From contig OX465282.1 of assembly GCA_949987705.1 (NCBI GenBank), positions 83,998,070 to 84,062,069 of the forward strand: 64,000 bases of DNA. Direction: 5' to 3'. Made by a program: the position numbers and the translations under genes. This document shows, one piece after another, positions 1 through 12,700 of the stretch. Numbering within the stretch: the stretch's first letter is position 1; each line of letters begins with the position of its first letter. Below the pieces are notes generated by a model that saw nothing but the letters and a program-made list of their open reading frames with translations, searched no databases and was not told the DNA's origin. Source of the DNA: Thereva unica (taxonomy: Eukaryota; Arthropoda; Insecta; Diptera; Therevidae).

Positions 1-654
1 TTTTTCCATTTTGATTTAAATGTTTATATTGTTTAAAATCTTCTTATTTTTTACCTTTTAGTCGATTTTTTTAGTATTTATATTAATTTTGTGTTCACAA
101 CTGATCAATATATTAAGGTAAAGAAAAGAGTTTCTTAAAAATTGTTTTTTCTTTTTTTTTTTTTAAATGAACCAGAAAGTGAAAAATAATTTTGAATGTA
201 AAGTTTCTATTGGTGCAGCTTAAATGTAAAAAAAAAGTGGGGGGCGCGAATGAAAAATTCCCGTATTAATAAAATAAGAATATAGGTAAAGAGTATTATA
301 CTATTTTTTACATTTAAGTAAGTGGCTGGCAATAGAAACTTTACATTCAAAATTATTTTTTTACTTTTTGATTCTTTTTTTTCGTTGATTTTTTTAATTT
401 TTTAAAGCTATTTATTTGTATTCTATGCGAAGAATGTTTTATCTGTGCGAAATTAAAGATTTTTCGTCACGTGTAAAATTTTTAAATAAGATAACAATTT
501 GCTATGCAAGCTAATTGTAAAAAATTAAGAGTGATTCTAATGTGTTCATTCCAAATTGACAATAATTGTTTCGCTTTTGTTTTATCTATATTAAATCCAT
601 TTATGGTTTGTTTGTTTGTTGTATTGTTTTTTTATTATTATTTTAGACTTGTAC
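1..654. other. intron sequence, AT-rich
   Basis: Between the last recognisable sls exon and the window edge I see no coding sequence. It contains an inverted repeat (listed separately) and homopolymer runs. Confidence 0.6.
169..375. repeat. inverted repeat, possible miniature element
   Basis: Arms of about 65 bases face each other at 169-235 and 304-375. They share an uninterrupted block ATTTTGAATGTAAAGTTTCT. About 70 bases separate them. I could not define a target duplication. Confidence 0.6.
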
Positions 655-759
655 CTGGTTTTGGATTGCCCGAAAATTGGCATTCAAATTTAATGCTTTC
701 CCCTTCGGCAGCTCTTGCATCTTTTATTTCAACAATAAACGATGGCGTACATCTGGCAG
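655..759 (-). CDS. sls: sls exon: first half of an Ig domain
   Basis: On the minus strand this gives A-R-C-T-P-S-F-I-V-E-I-K-D-A-R, E-G-E-S-I-K-F-E-C-Q-F and S-G-N-P-K-P, which is strands A to C of an Ig domain. The acceptor is ATTTTCAG at 760. The donor is GTACAAG at 654. It is phase 1 at both ends, 105 bp. The remaining half of this Ig must lie beyond position 1, because nothing in 1-640 resembles it. An open frame on the plus strand here (ending at 770) is its shadow. Confidence 0.82.
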
Positions 760-3700
760 CTGAAAATTAGATTGCAATAAAGCTTGTTAATAGCGCATAT
801 TCATAAGCTGTAAATTATAAGAAATAAACAATAATTTCTTCCATTGCACTATTTTTTTCTATTCTTTTCATTTCATTTTTCTTTTACTTACATAAAATAT
901 ACATAGAATATAACATGGGATCCTCAACTTCAAGAAGGGATTTAATTTGTTATTAATTTTAATCACAAATCACACAGAAAAACATTTTCTCTTTTGGTGT
1001 TAGTAGCTGCGTTTCACACAATTATATTTAAAAAAAAGTTTTGTTTTTAAATTCAATTATTTAAATTGAATTGTGTTAGCTACAAACACAAACTAAAAAT
1101 TAGCTAATCCTCATTGCTGTCTAACGAGTTTTTGTTTTAATTTATTTTTATTTTATTAAAAACACTCAATTGTTATTTCAAATCAATTATTTATTTTTAT
1201 ATTAGTAAAATTTCGAATTTTGTCTTGTTATAAACACATAAAAATCCAAATTTAAAATAACCGATTTCCAGACGATGGCGTATAATTTTTCTATCTAAAC
1301 CTATTCATTTATTTATATATATATATATATATATAGATATATTTTTTTAATTAAAATAATTTGAGATGATCTATGTACAGGTATTTTACATGGATGATAA
1401 ATTAGAGATTTTATTATTTACCTTTTAATGCTTCTTGCATTTCTTCCATATGTGTAACCCATTCTGGCTTTCTATACTCCTTCGTACCGACGATTTCTAA
1501 AAGTATTTAAATCAAACTTTAAATTATCACATTTTTTATTGATATTCATATTTTGAATCAAAATTGTTATTCTTTTTTTTTTGAAAAATTTGTATGGTTA
1601 TGTTGGTGTATTATGTTTTTTTGTAAGTGTTTTTGCTGAAAGGTAAATTTTTTTTATTGGGATTAGGAAAAGGTTTTCTTCTCGCTGAAACATAATATTA
1701 ATTAAATTATCAAAATATATTTTTGAATATAGAAAATAAAATATAATCACGATTGAAACCCATAAAACAATACCTTCAACAGATAATTCTGTTGTTGTTA
1801 CAGCAACTCCAAGTGGATTGTATGCCTCAAATGTAATTATACCAGTGTCATCTGGATAAAGATTACTAATAACAAGAACTGATGTTCCATCATCGTAATT
1901 ATCAATATGATATTCTTCGGAAGCAAATATTTCTTCGCCATCTTTTAACCATTTTACTTTCGGTTTCGGTTCACCTATCACTTTAACCTCAAATTTCGTT
2001 AGCTGCCCTTCTTTGGATGATACCTTACGCGGTAGATCCTTAATTATTTTCGGTGGGGATCCAGCTTTCGGTTTTTCGTCTATCGATAACTTTTATTTTT
2101 AAATGTAAATAAAAATTAATAAATAAAATTGTTAATAAATATTTTAAATTAATAAAAAAACAGTGTTTTGTTCTTACTCTTTCAAGAAGGTCCTCTTCTG
2201 AACCTGTTTGACCAGTGATTTCAGAATCGGGGAGATATTCAAATGCTAAAAAAATAAAAAAAATATTAAAATGTTAGTATAATTTTTATCAAGTTAAATT
2301 TTAATTTTTTTCTTTTTTGGTTGGAAGATATCATAAATAAAAAAAAAGTGAAATGTATATTGTTTAAATTAAAATTTCCTGTATAGGTTTCCAAACTAGA
2401 AATTAATTTACAAAAGGAAGAAAGATAGATGAACACAAAACACTAATAGAATTCCAAAAATCTACTTTTTATTCACAACTTAAAACTAAATTAAAAAAAA
2501 TAGAGGAAAAATGGTGATTTTATTAAAGAAATTTCATACCTTTTCAAAGAAAAAGAATAAGATAAATTCCAATGTATCAAAGCAAGGTTTGCAAGCTTTC
2601 CTCAAAAAAAAAATAATAAAACTTAGAAGCCCTTTCGCATGAAAGCACCAAAGCAACAGATTCAGCAGGGAAATATCTACCAAATACGAAGTGATGCAAC
2701 CGCATATAAACAAAGAAATGATGGTGACTTAAAAACAGACTTGGAAAGAAATCAAATGATGACAGATTTAAGTTTTTCTCTCTCTCAAGAAAGTTTGTCA
2801 AAAGAATAATAGCTTCACCGGGAACAATGCTTCAAACGCTGCGCTACCAGAATAAACCAAGTCCTCTATTGAAAAATGCTAGACCTGGCCGAAGGAGCAA
2901 TTACGATCAGGATCGTGGAAAACATCGGGTTGTGTTCATAGGACGACGCCTCGGTGAGATGGATTTGGGTGCGAACGAAGCTATCTCCGAGATTAAAGCG
3001 TTGCCTGAAAGTGCTGGTCTGACGCTTGCTGCGCACAAAACTGAACCTGACACCTGATCAGCAAACTGTGAAAACAAATGTCCATAAGAATCAAGGGTCG
3101 TCCATTAATCACGTGAGGCATTTTGAGGATGGGGTTGAGCCGAATCTCACCCAATCTCACGTGGGCGATAGGGGGGTCTCGGCAAATATCACGTATCGTA
3201 ACAGTGTAAAATTGCTAGAAAACTGGGTGAAATTAAGTAAAACATGTTTCTCCCCCATTCACATACAGGACTCCGGCAGGCCAGGTCGGCAGGCATGGCC
3301 GATGAAGGCCACAATAATCAGTTTGATTGAGCCATGAAGACTTCAGGTATCCGCCTGACAAACCGTGACAGGCAGGTGACGTCACGATTCCCTACAGACA
3401 CACTGGGAATACTACAGTTTAGCATAGCAGGTTGTTAATTCAAGTGCAAAAATGCTCATGGCCTCAATAAAAACTTTAAAGGCACAAACAGATTGGTGAC
3501 TGGAAAAACATTTAAAATACATGGACCACCATATTTGCTGACAAAATGGGCAGGTGGCTCGGAGAAATTAAATGTATGGGACAATATGCTTGCGCCTTAA
3601 GGCGGCTCCAGACTCACCCCTGGAATACCCACGAATGCGAGTGCGAAAGGTTTTCGCGCCTAGTTCGCGCTTTGCATTCAAGTCCCACTGGATACGGCGT

Positions 3701-6700
3701 GAATTCGTGCCGTAAATTCACAAAGTGACGATAAATGCCCACACACCTAAAGATTTTTGTCTTGTCAGTTCTCTTGGACTGCAGACCCCAGTTAGCGGCC
3801 GGGGAGGAGTGTGGTGGTAGTTCAAGACGAAAACTTTCAGGCCACGGCCTGCAGTCCACCTGTGTGTGAAAAGGGGCCTTAAGATATGGCTAAATCCTAT
3901 ACAAATCCTATTTTTTATGCGGACACCAGAAAGTATCATAGTAGCCCCTCGGTTGTTTAGCCGCCACCGGCCAGCCAAACGCGCGACTAGACGAATGCTG
4001 CGGCGTACGATCCAAGTAGCACTGACCCTCGAAAAGGTCGTTAGAGTATAGACTTGCGTGAGGCCAGGGACCGAATTTTAAGCGATTTTTTAAAAGCTGA
4101 AAAGTCTCACGTGAGATTATGGGGGAGGGGTCGGGCCAAACCTCACGGCATATTACCTAGGGGGAGGGAGATCGAAAAATCGCCTCACGTAATTTATGGA
4201 CCCCTCAAGGTACGGGAGCAGATGATTCTCTCACAACCCGCCCTAAGGTGCGTGGGAGTAATGAAGGACCGGAGGCTTATGTATTAAAGCACGACGGATA
4301 AGGCATCCCAATTTTTTCCTGCATTTCTCTAGAATGCTGCCCAAAGTGGGTACCTTCGATCAACGTGTAGCCATCTAACGTTGAGGGTGGTTGGCTCAGT
4401 CTTGCCTTGTGTATCTATGATTCAGAATATGTGAGAAGGAACTAAATACAAATGACGCACTACGAGAATGCTACCCAAAGTGGGACTGCTGGAGGGTAAC
4501 TGCTTCTATGACCCACGAGGGATTCAAGGAGCAGAAGAAGAAGAACTTCAATTCTAATTATTATATTGTAGATCGAAAATTCTTTAGAGAATTGTTCGCC
4601 CCTTAGGTGAGGAAGGACGATTCCAGAGACCCTACAACAACGAATTCTACGAGCATTATCGCTGTGAAGAAAATAAGGCGCGCTCTACACTGTCGTGCCT
4701 TTCTCGGTCCAGTCTCATGCCACTCTGGATTCAGTCAAATATTTTTACAGGAAAAGCTATCGGCGTATTCACTGGAGCGAGACTGGCATGGGTGTGGACC
4801 GGGAATGGCACGATAATGTGGAGTGGCCCTATGAGCGATGAAAAAGTTCTCTACGGCAAAGTCTATGGGACACAACAGCGACGGCATCCCAAACTAGATG
4901 ACATCGGCTCAGAATCAGGACCGATGGGAAAAATAGTTGCAAAAGTCTAGGACCGAATGCCGTTGTAATGCTGGCCGTCAAAGAAGAAAGAAGTTATTCG
5001 TCGTATGGTGTCTCTAGAGAGCATTACAATGTAGGTCGCACAGTCGAACGAAGAGTCTGGTAGGGCTCAAACTCCACTAAGTTACAGATGCGGCAGCGGT
5101 AAACAAATGGAGTAATTTGATAGTCTATTAAAACGATATCTTGTACCAAGGGGCTCTTCCATAAAAGGGACGAAGTAATTAGGAATTGGAGACTTAACCA
5201 AGATCGGATGAAAATTCTACGCTGCCAACACGAAGTGCAGAAGAAGCATAACCTTGTTAAATACTGCGTTACGATATTTTTCTGCAAAATAGAATACATA
5301 GCTGAATTCGCTGAAAAGGCCGAAACCAATATCGCTCGTTTCAAATAAATCAATAATTATCAACTAGGTAAAGTGAGGAGGAACCTGCAGGAAAACCATT
5401 TGTAGTGTTGGTTTGTGGAATGCCGCAGCGAGTACAAAGAAATCTTTGCTGGAAGGATGGTTCAGACCACGAAGTGAGGTTAGGGATACCAACTGAATGA
5501 CAACGGATACAAATTGCGTTCTTGAAGAATGGTAGTTTTGTCCAGCAGTAATGGTTTTTCTTAAAGGAATAGTTAGGACTTTTCTGTTTGGACATGCGCT
5601 ATAACATTTGACTCGCAGAACTGAAGTTTTTATTAGTTTCAATGGGTCACGTTAAGATGCAGATTTACTAGTACATACCATTTGGAGTCTACATTGCAAC
5701 TAAAAGGATTTCATGGTGTGGTCTGAAAAAGTAGCATAAGAAAGAAAGCTTCATTAAAAAAAAGTCCCTCATGGGAAATACCAAGAGAAACTCTTCTGAA
5801 CTCTGAATATGCACCCATACTCAAGGCCGGCGCTTGGGTATTTTGCACCCAGTGTCTATGCCATATTGCGCCCCATGAGCTCTTCATTGTTTGATCGCAG
5901 TGAAGGACAATGGTAAAAGACACAGGCACACGAATTTTTTAACGAGGTTCCCCGGTAGGTCTTATGCTCAAAGGAATCTTGGATAAGCTCCTGTAAGTAA
6001 AGTAAAAATTCCCCGCTTTTTTTGCGTGAGAATGTATAGGGACAGAAATTGGGTAAATTTGTGAAAACACACTGAAACTGTAAACTAGAAAAATAAATTG
6101 TAGGAATAAAAATCAATTCCTTTAATAGACAGAAATTAAGTCACGGGAACACCTTTTGATTTTTTTCAAACTTAATTTCTGATTTTGCGCCCGGTTCAAG
6201 TGCACCATTTGCACCTATGCAAACGGCGCCCCTGCCCATACTTGATACTAAGCAATATTTTATACAATCAAACAATCTCGAACTTCTAGGAACTACAAAC
6301 ATTTTGTAAAATTCTAAAATTAGTAATGGAAAACTCTGCTTAAGTCCTGATGAAACCAGCAATTAATTTCAATGGAAAAGCTTTCAAAAATCTCTATTTG
6401 TGCTATGTTAATATTGTTTAAAGTAATTCTTCATTCTTCAATAGTATTTTTCATTCAATAAAGAGCTAAAAAAATAAGTGTGCCACTATTTAAGAAGAAA
6501 TAGGAAAAATACGCAAATAAAAGAAAGGAAATAAATGAATGTGATAAATAAAATCCACTAATTTGAAGGCTTTTACCAGCTGTAAAATCGAACGTGCAAT
6601 TAAAAACTACTAAAAAATAAACAAATAAAAAGTGTAAAGTGAAAAAATACAGAATTATTAAATACACCGTTGCTTATAAGGATAAACTCAATTAAAAAAT

Positions 6701-9700
6701 TCAACGCAAAACTAAAAATCGAAAACTCACTATATACAAAAAATAGTGTATAGGTATTGCAATTTTTATACCTTGTATTGTAACAGTGGTTTTAGATATT
6801 GCTTTTCCAATTTTATTAGTTGCTTGGCATATATATTCGCCAGCATCCTCGGGGAAGACTTCAGCAATTGTAAGAACGCAAACACCTTTAGTATCTTGTG
6901 AAATGGTTGTTTCTTTATTCTCTTCAATTTTCCTATCGTCATGATACCATTCGACTTTTGGTATTGGTGTACCAGTTACTGTGCATTCAATTGTTAATTT
7001 TTCACCATCCATTACTTGCACTGGTTTTAAATGTTCAACAAAGTTTGGTGAAATGAATTCTTGTATCTCTTCAAATTCAACTTCTTCGAGAATTTTAATT
7101 GTTGCTGTTGATGTTACAGAACCACCAACATTTTCCGCTCGACAGGTGTATGCACCAACGTTTTCCTTCTTGAATGATTCAATAATTAATATTGATTTAT
7201 TTTCGGTTGTATTGACAATTCTTAGCTCGTTTGAACTTTTAATTGGTGTAGTATGTACAAACCATTGGAAGGATGATACTGGATACGAGTCGACAATAGC
7301 TTCTAGAATGGCAACCTCATTTTCAGCAATGAATTTCGGTGCTAGAGGTTGAATAAAGCGAGGTGCTCTCACTTCTTCTTCTTGCTTAAGATCTGATACT
7401 ACAACAGATCCAGATGATTTTGCCTCGCCAACTTTATTCTTTGCCCAAATCTCATATTTTCCACCACGTTTCCTTGTTATATTCTTAATTGTTAGCTTAC
7501 TTACTTTATTAATTGTTTCAATTGTAACTTCTTCATTTTCAATAACTTCGGCACCATTCTTTAGCCATTTAATTTCAGGCTCTGGTACGCCCTCATACTT
7601 CGATTCTATGACTAGTGTAGATCCAGTACGAACTACATGAGCAGTCAATGGAGTTACCGTTGGTGCAATAAGAACTTCTTTAGGCTTATCAACGCGCTTT
7701 ATAATATTAGCTTGACCAACGGCTCGACCAAACTTGTTTTCAGCTTGTATAGTATATACTAATGCTTCATTTGGTGTTGGATTCAGCACTTCAAGTACTG
7801 CTTCTCCAGTTGTATCATTATAGAACATTTGCACAGTTTCTGTTGGTATAACTTCTTCGGTACCCTTAAACCATTTCACAAGAGGCTTAGGCATTCCGTG
7901 AATCTTACATGTAACCGTAGCTTTATTTTCTTCTTCTGTGAAGGTTATTTTCAACGGTTTAACAAATGATGGTGCAATTCCTTTTTCTTTCTCTATAAAA
8001 TTGTGATTTTGTTGTTTTTTTTTAAATAAATTAAGAATGTATTAAAAATAAGTGTGTGCATTGTGTAAAAAATATTTTCTTTACAATCAAAGGATTTTTT
8101 AGGGCAAAGGGGATGAAGTAAAAAGTTTAAAACAAATATCAACTTACCCAATATAATATTAGCTCGAGAGGTTGCTACGCCAGCCTCGTTTCTTGCTTGG
8201 CAAGTATAAACTCCAACGTCTTGCGGTGTTACTTTAGCAATTTTAAGTTTAGCCACTTTCTCAACAACAATAATCTCATATTTCTCCGATGCAAACAGCT
8301 CATGATCATTAAAGAACCACTTAATCTCAGGGAATGGTACACCTTCAACCTTACATTCCAAAATTGTAGGCTCTTCAGGTGTACATTTTTTAGGTACAAG
8401 TTTCTCGACAAATTTGGGTGGTTTAATTTCCTTCCTCTTTTTCTTAATAATTTTCCTTTCTTGCGTTAATATTTCCGATACTGTTTGTTCAGTCTTTTCT
8501 TGTAATACTTTATCTTCTCTAATATGCTCATCAGCAACCCTTTCTATTCCTTCTTGGATACGTTTTTGTGTTATTAATTCTAATTCAGGTAGTGGTTGAC
8601 TATCATCAATAACAACACGTTTCTTCTCTTTCTTCACTATGTTCGATGTCATCTTAAATTCCATGTCTTTCTTAAATTCATCAGCTTCAACTTCTGTTAT
8701 TTCTTCTTTAGTAGTAACTTGTTGTTTCTCTTCAGTTTTCTTCAATTGAATTGTAGTTTGTGATACTTCTTGTTGTTCCTCAGCTGATTCCAATATTTCT
8801 GGATGATCAACCACCAATTTGTGCTGTTTATCATCCGAAAATACTTCCTTAAGTTTCTTTGTTCGTTTTTTATGCGCTTTATGCTTCTCGATATGCATTT
8901 CTTCGGTAAACTCTTCCTCAGCAGTGTGCTGAATTACTTCTTCAATTAAGGCAATATCCTTTCCTTCAGTAACAGGTACAATCTTGCTTTCTTTCACTTC
9001 AGAAATGTGTTCTGGTAACTCCTCTACTGACTCTTCAGTAACCTCATCAATTGATGTAGTCTCCTTTAGAAGTTTAGGCCTCTTGACTTTTTCCTTCTTA
9101 GGTTTCTTTTCTGGCTCTTCTTCGACTTGAGGTTTTTCGACTGGCTTCAATTTAGGTGCACTATCAGGAACATGTTCCTCTTCAGGTTGTTCAGGCCGCT
9201 TCTTAGGAATTGGTTTCAAGTGAACCTCCTCTTTTGGTTCTTCTTCTTGTGGTCGCCTTCTACCTTTAGGCCAAGTCTTCTCTTCAACCTTTTCTTCTTC
9301 TGGTTTTTTCTTTTCTCCTCGCCGCCATGGTAGTTTCACCTCTTCTGTTTCTTGCACCTTTTGCACAGGCTTCATTGGTTCTAATTTTTCTATTTCAACC
9401 TTTTCAGGAGATTCTACAACACGCTTAAATGGCTTAAGAGTTACTTCATCTTCTGGAATGACTTTCGGTTCAATTTTTTCTGGCTTTTTCTTTGGAATAG
9501 GTTTCAACTGAACTTCTTCGACGGGTTCTTCTTCTTTTGGACGTCTTTTACCTTTAGGCCATTGTTTTTCTTCAATTTCTTCCTCTTTTGGTTCCTTCTT
9601 TTTACCGCGCTGCCATGGAACCTTAACTTCTTCAGGCTCTTGAACCTTCGGCTTTTCTTGTTTAACAAATTCTACGCCAGTCTTTTCAGGCACTTCTTCT

Positions 9701-12700
9701 GGCTCTTCCGGCTTCTTCTTTGGAATTGGTTTTAAATGAACCTCTTCAGCAGGTTCTTCTTCCTTTGGACGACGTTTACCCTTTGGCCATTGCTTTTCTT
9801 CAATTTCTTCCACTTTTGGTTCCTTCTTTTTACCGCGCTGCCATGGAACCTTAACTTCTTCAGGCTCTTGAACCTTCGGCTTTTCCTGTTTAACAAATTC
9901 TACGCCAGTCTTTTCAGGCACTTCTTCTGGCTCTTCCGGCTTCTTCTTTGGAATTGGTTTTAAATGAACCTCTTCAGCAGGTTCTTCTTCCTTTGGACGA
10001 CGTTTACCCTTTGGCCATTGCTTTTCTTCAATTTCTTCCACTTTTGGTTCCTTCTTTTTACCGCGCTGCCATGGAACCTTAACTTCTTCAGGCTCTTGAA
10101 CCTTCGGCTTTTCCTGTTTAACAAATTCTACGACAGTCTTTTCAGGCACTTCTTCTGGTTCTTCCGGCTTCTTCTTTGGAATTGGTTTTAAATGAAGCTC
10201 TTCAGCAGGTTCTTCTTCTATCGGACGACGTTTACCTTTAGGCCATTGTTTTTCTTCAACTTCCTCCTCCTTTGGTTTCTTTTTCATGCCTCTCTGCCAT
10301 GGAACCTGGGGTTCTACAGCTTCTGGCTTCTTAACTTCTTCTTCTTGAACGGGTTCAACCTTTTCTAATTCTATTGGTTCGGTGTCAGGAATTTCAGGAA
10401 GCTCCTTTCTTGGGGTCTTCTTATACTCCTTCGGTTTCTTAGGTTCTTCTATTTCTGGTTCTGGTGCTTTCTTGGGTATTGGTTTCAAATGCACCTCTTC
10501 ACGCTCTTCAACTTCTTGTGGAGTCCTTCTACCTTTAGGCCACTTCCTTTCTTCGGGTTTTTCTTCTGGATATTTTTCCTTATCTGGTTTTCTAGCCTTT
10601 TCCGTTTCTTCAGCTTTAGGCACCTCTTCCTCCTTAGGATGTGGAATAGGTTTCAATTGTACAGCTTCTTCAGGTTCAACTTCTTTAGGTCTACGTTTAC
10701 CTGTAGGCCAAGTCTTTTCTTCCTCAACTTCTTCTTTTGGTTTTTCTTTCTTACCTCTTCTCCAAGCAACTGGTTCTTGTGGTGTTAAATCTTCTTTTTC
10801 TAAATGCACTTCTTTAGGTTTTTGTTCTGTTCTTTCAGGTTTTGGTAATTCTTTAAGATCAATAGGTTTAAGTGTAACTTCTTCTAGACCTTCTTCCGGT
10901 ACTTTTTCTTGTCCCTTTTTAACTGGTGCCAAAATCACTTCCTCAAGTTTCTGTTCTTCAGTTAATTTTGGTTTTTGTCTTGGTGTTGGTTTAAGAACAA
11001 CTTTGTCAAATCTTTCTACTTCTTGGGTAGTTACTTGGCCAGCCTGTAATTTCCGTGGCTCTCGTTGCAAGAATTTAGGTTTATCTCCTTCAGGTTGTTG
11101 GAGTATACCCTCAACAATTTCTTCTTCCTGTAGGATTACTTTTTCTTCGGGTATTTCTTCTTCAGGAGCTTCTTCTTCTGGTATTTCTTCTTCAACTTCT
11201 TCCTCTTGTTGTGATGTAATAGCAGTTTCTTTTGGCCTTCTTCGTTTCACCTTTTGTTTTCGTATTTCTGTTATATTCTCAGTTGTTTGAATAGTTTCTT
11301 CTTCCGGTTCGATTATATCTTCGTCTTCGCGATGAGCTTTACGAACTGGCTTAAGAACAACTTCTTCTAATTTGGCTTCTTCTTCTTTGGGTTTCTGTCT
11401 CCTTACAGGTTTTAGTGAGAATATATCGTATTTCTCTGGCTCCGGAGCTGGTTTGTATTGTGAGAACTTAGGCTGTGGTTTTTGTTTTACCTCAATTTCC
11501 TCTTCCTTTGGTCTAAATTTGAGCGGTACTGTTTCTTCTGGTTCTTCGGAACTTGGTTTTTCTTTCGGAATTGGTTTAAGAGAAACATCTTCTACTTCTT
11601 TCTTTTCTAATGGCTTTCGCTTTCCTGTAGGCCATTCAGTCTCTGGCTCGACTTTCTCTTCTGGTTTAGGTTTCTTTTTACCCCGTTCCCAAAGAACAGG
11701 TTGTTCTACTTTCTCTTCCAACTTTTCTTCTGGCTTTGGCTTCTTCTTTCCTCTTTCCCAAAGAACTGGAGCTTCTTCCGGAGCTTCTTCTTTTGGAACC
11801 TCTTCTTCATACTGTTCAATCTTTTCTTTCTTTGGATGTTCCACGGTCTTTTGGTATGGTTTAAGGGGTGCTTCTTTTTCGGGCTCAATGAAATCTTCAT
11901 CTTCACGATGTACTTTACGAACCGGTTTTAGAAGAACCTCCTCCATTTTTTGTTCTTCTTCTTTGGGTTTTTGTCTTCTCACAGGCTTCAGAGATAACTG
12001 ATCGAATTTCTCTGGTTCAGGAGTTACCTTATAAGGTAATTTCGCTTCTGGTTTTTCCTCAATAATTTTCTTTGGTTTTTCTGTTGGAATAGGCTTAAGA
12101 TGAAGTTCTTCAGGTTCTTCTTTTTCTACTGGTTTTCTTTTACCCGTGGGCCATTGCTTTTCTTCTACAATTTCTTCTGGCTTGGGTTTTTTCTTACCTC
12201 TCTCCCAAAGAACCGGAACTTCTTCTGGTGCTTCTTCTTTTGGAATTTTTTCTTCATATTGCTCAACCTTTTCTGGTTGTGAAACAACTTCCTTTTCTTT
12301 TGGAGGTTCTTTGGTCTTTTGATACGGTTTCAGGGGTGCTTCTTTTTCGGGCTCAATGAAATCTTCATCTTCACGATGTACTTTACGAACCGGTTTTAGA
12401 AGAACCTCCTCCATTTTTTGTTCTTCTTCTTTGGGTTTTTGTCTTCTCACAGGCTTCAGAGATAACTGATCGAATTTCTCTGGTTCAGGAGTTACCTTAT
12501 AAGGTAATTTCGCTTCTGGTTTTTCCTCAATAATTTTCTTTGGTTTTTCTGTTGGAATAGGCTTAAGATGAAGTTCTTCAGGTTCTTCTTTTTCTACTGG
12601 TTTTCTTTTACCCGTGGGCCATTGCTTTTCTTCTACAATTTCTTCTGGCTTGGGTTTTTTCTTACCTCTCTCCCAAAGAACCGGAACTTCTTCTGGTGCT

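Larger units (their letters stand above)
2246..6771. other. sls intron, 4.5 kb, transposon-rich
   Basis: The stretches 2246-3090 and 6240-6771 show nothing recognisable. The middle holds a 1.1 kb inverted-repeat element (3095-4204), an inverted repeat (4690-4812) and a hAT-like miniature element (5822-6234). The stretch 4210-5800 has a higher GC content and looks like old mobile DNA, but I cannot name it. Confidence 0.6.

Noticed and set aside
504..770. Plus-strand open frame with an apparent splice acceptor, stop and AATAAA
   Set aside because: The opposite strand of 655-759 reads as a clean Ig half-domain with matching splice phase. The plus frame is its mirror and is low-complexity upstream.
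3026..4287. Cluster of 60-100 codon frames on both strands
   Set aside because: They coincide with the GC-richer inverted-repeat transposon 3095-4204. None continues across the second copy at 28334.
4320..5700. Possible retrotransposon coding region (frames such as 5024-5353)
   Set aside because: I could not find reverse transcriptase, integrase or protease motifs in any frame. Left as unassigned intron sequence.
10382..11290. 302-codon plus-strand open frame opposite the PEVK exon, and similar antisense frames at 9127-13535
   Set aside because: The coding strand is rich in GAA/AAA/CCA codons, whose complements avoid stops. The translated products are Ser/Phe/Leu low-complexity shadows.
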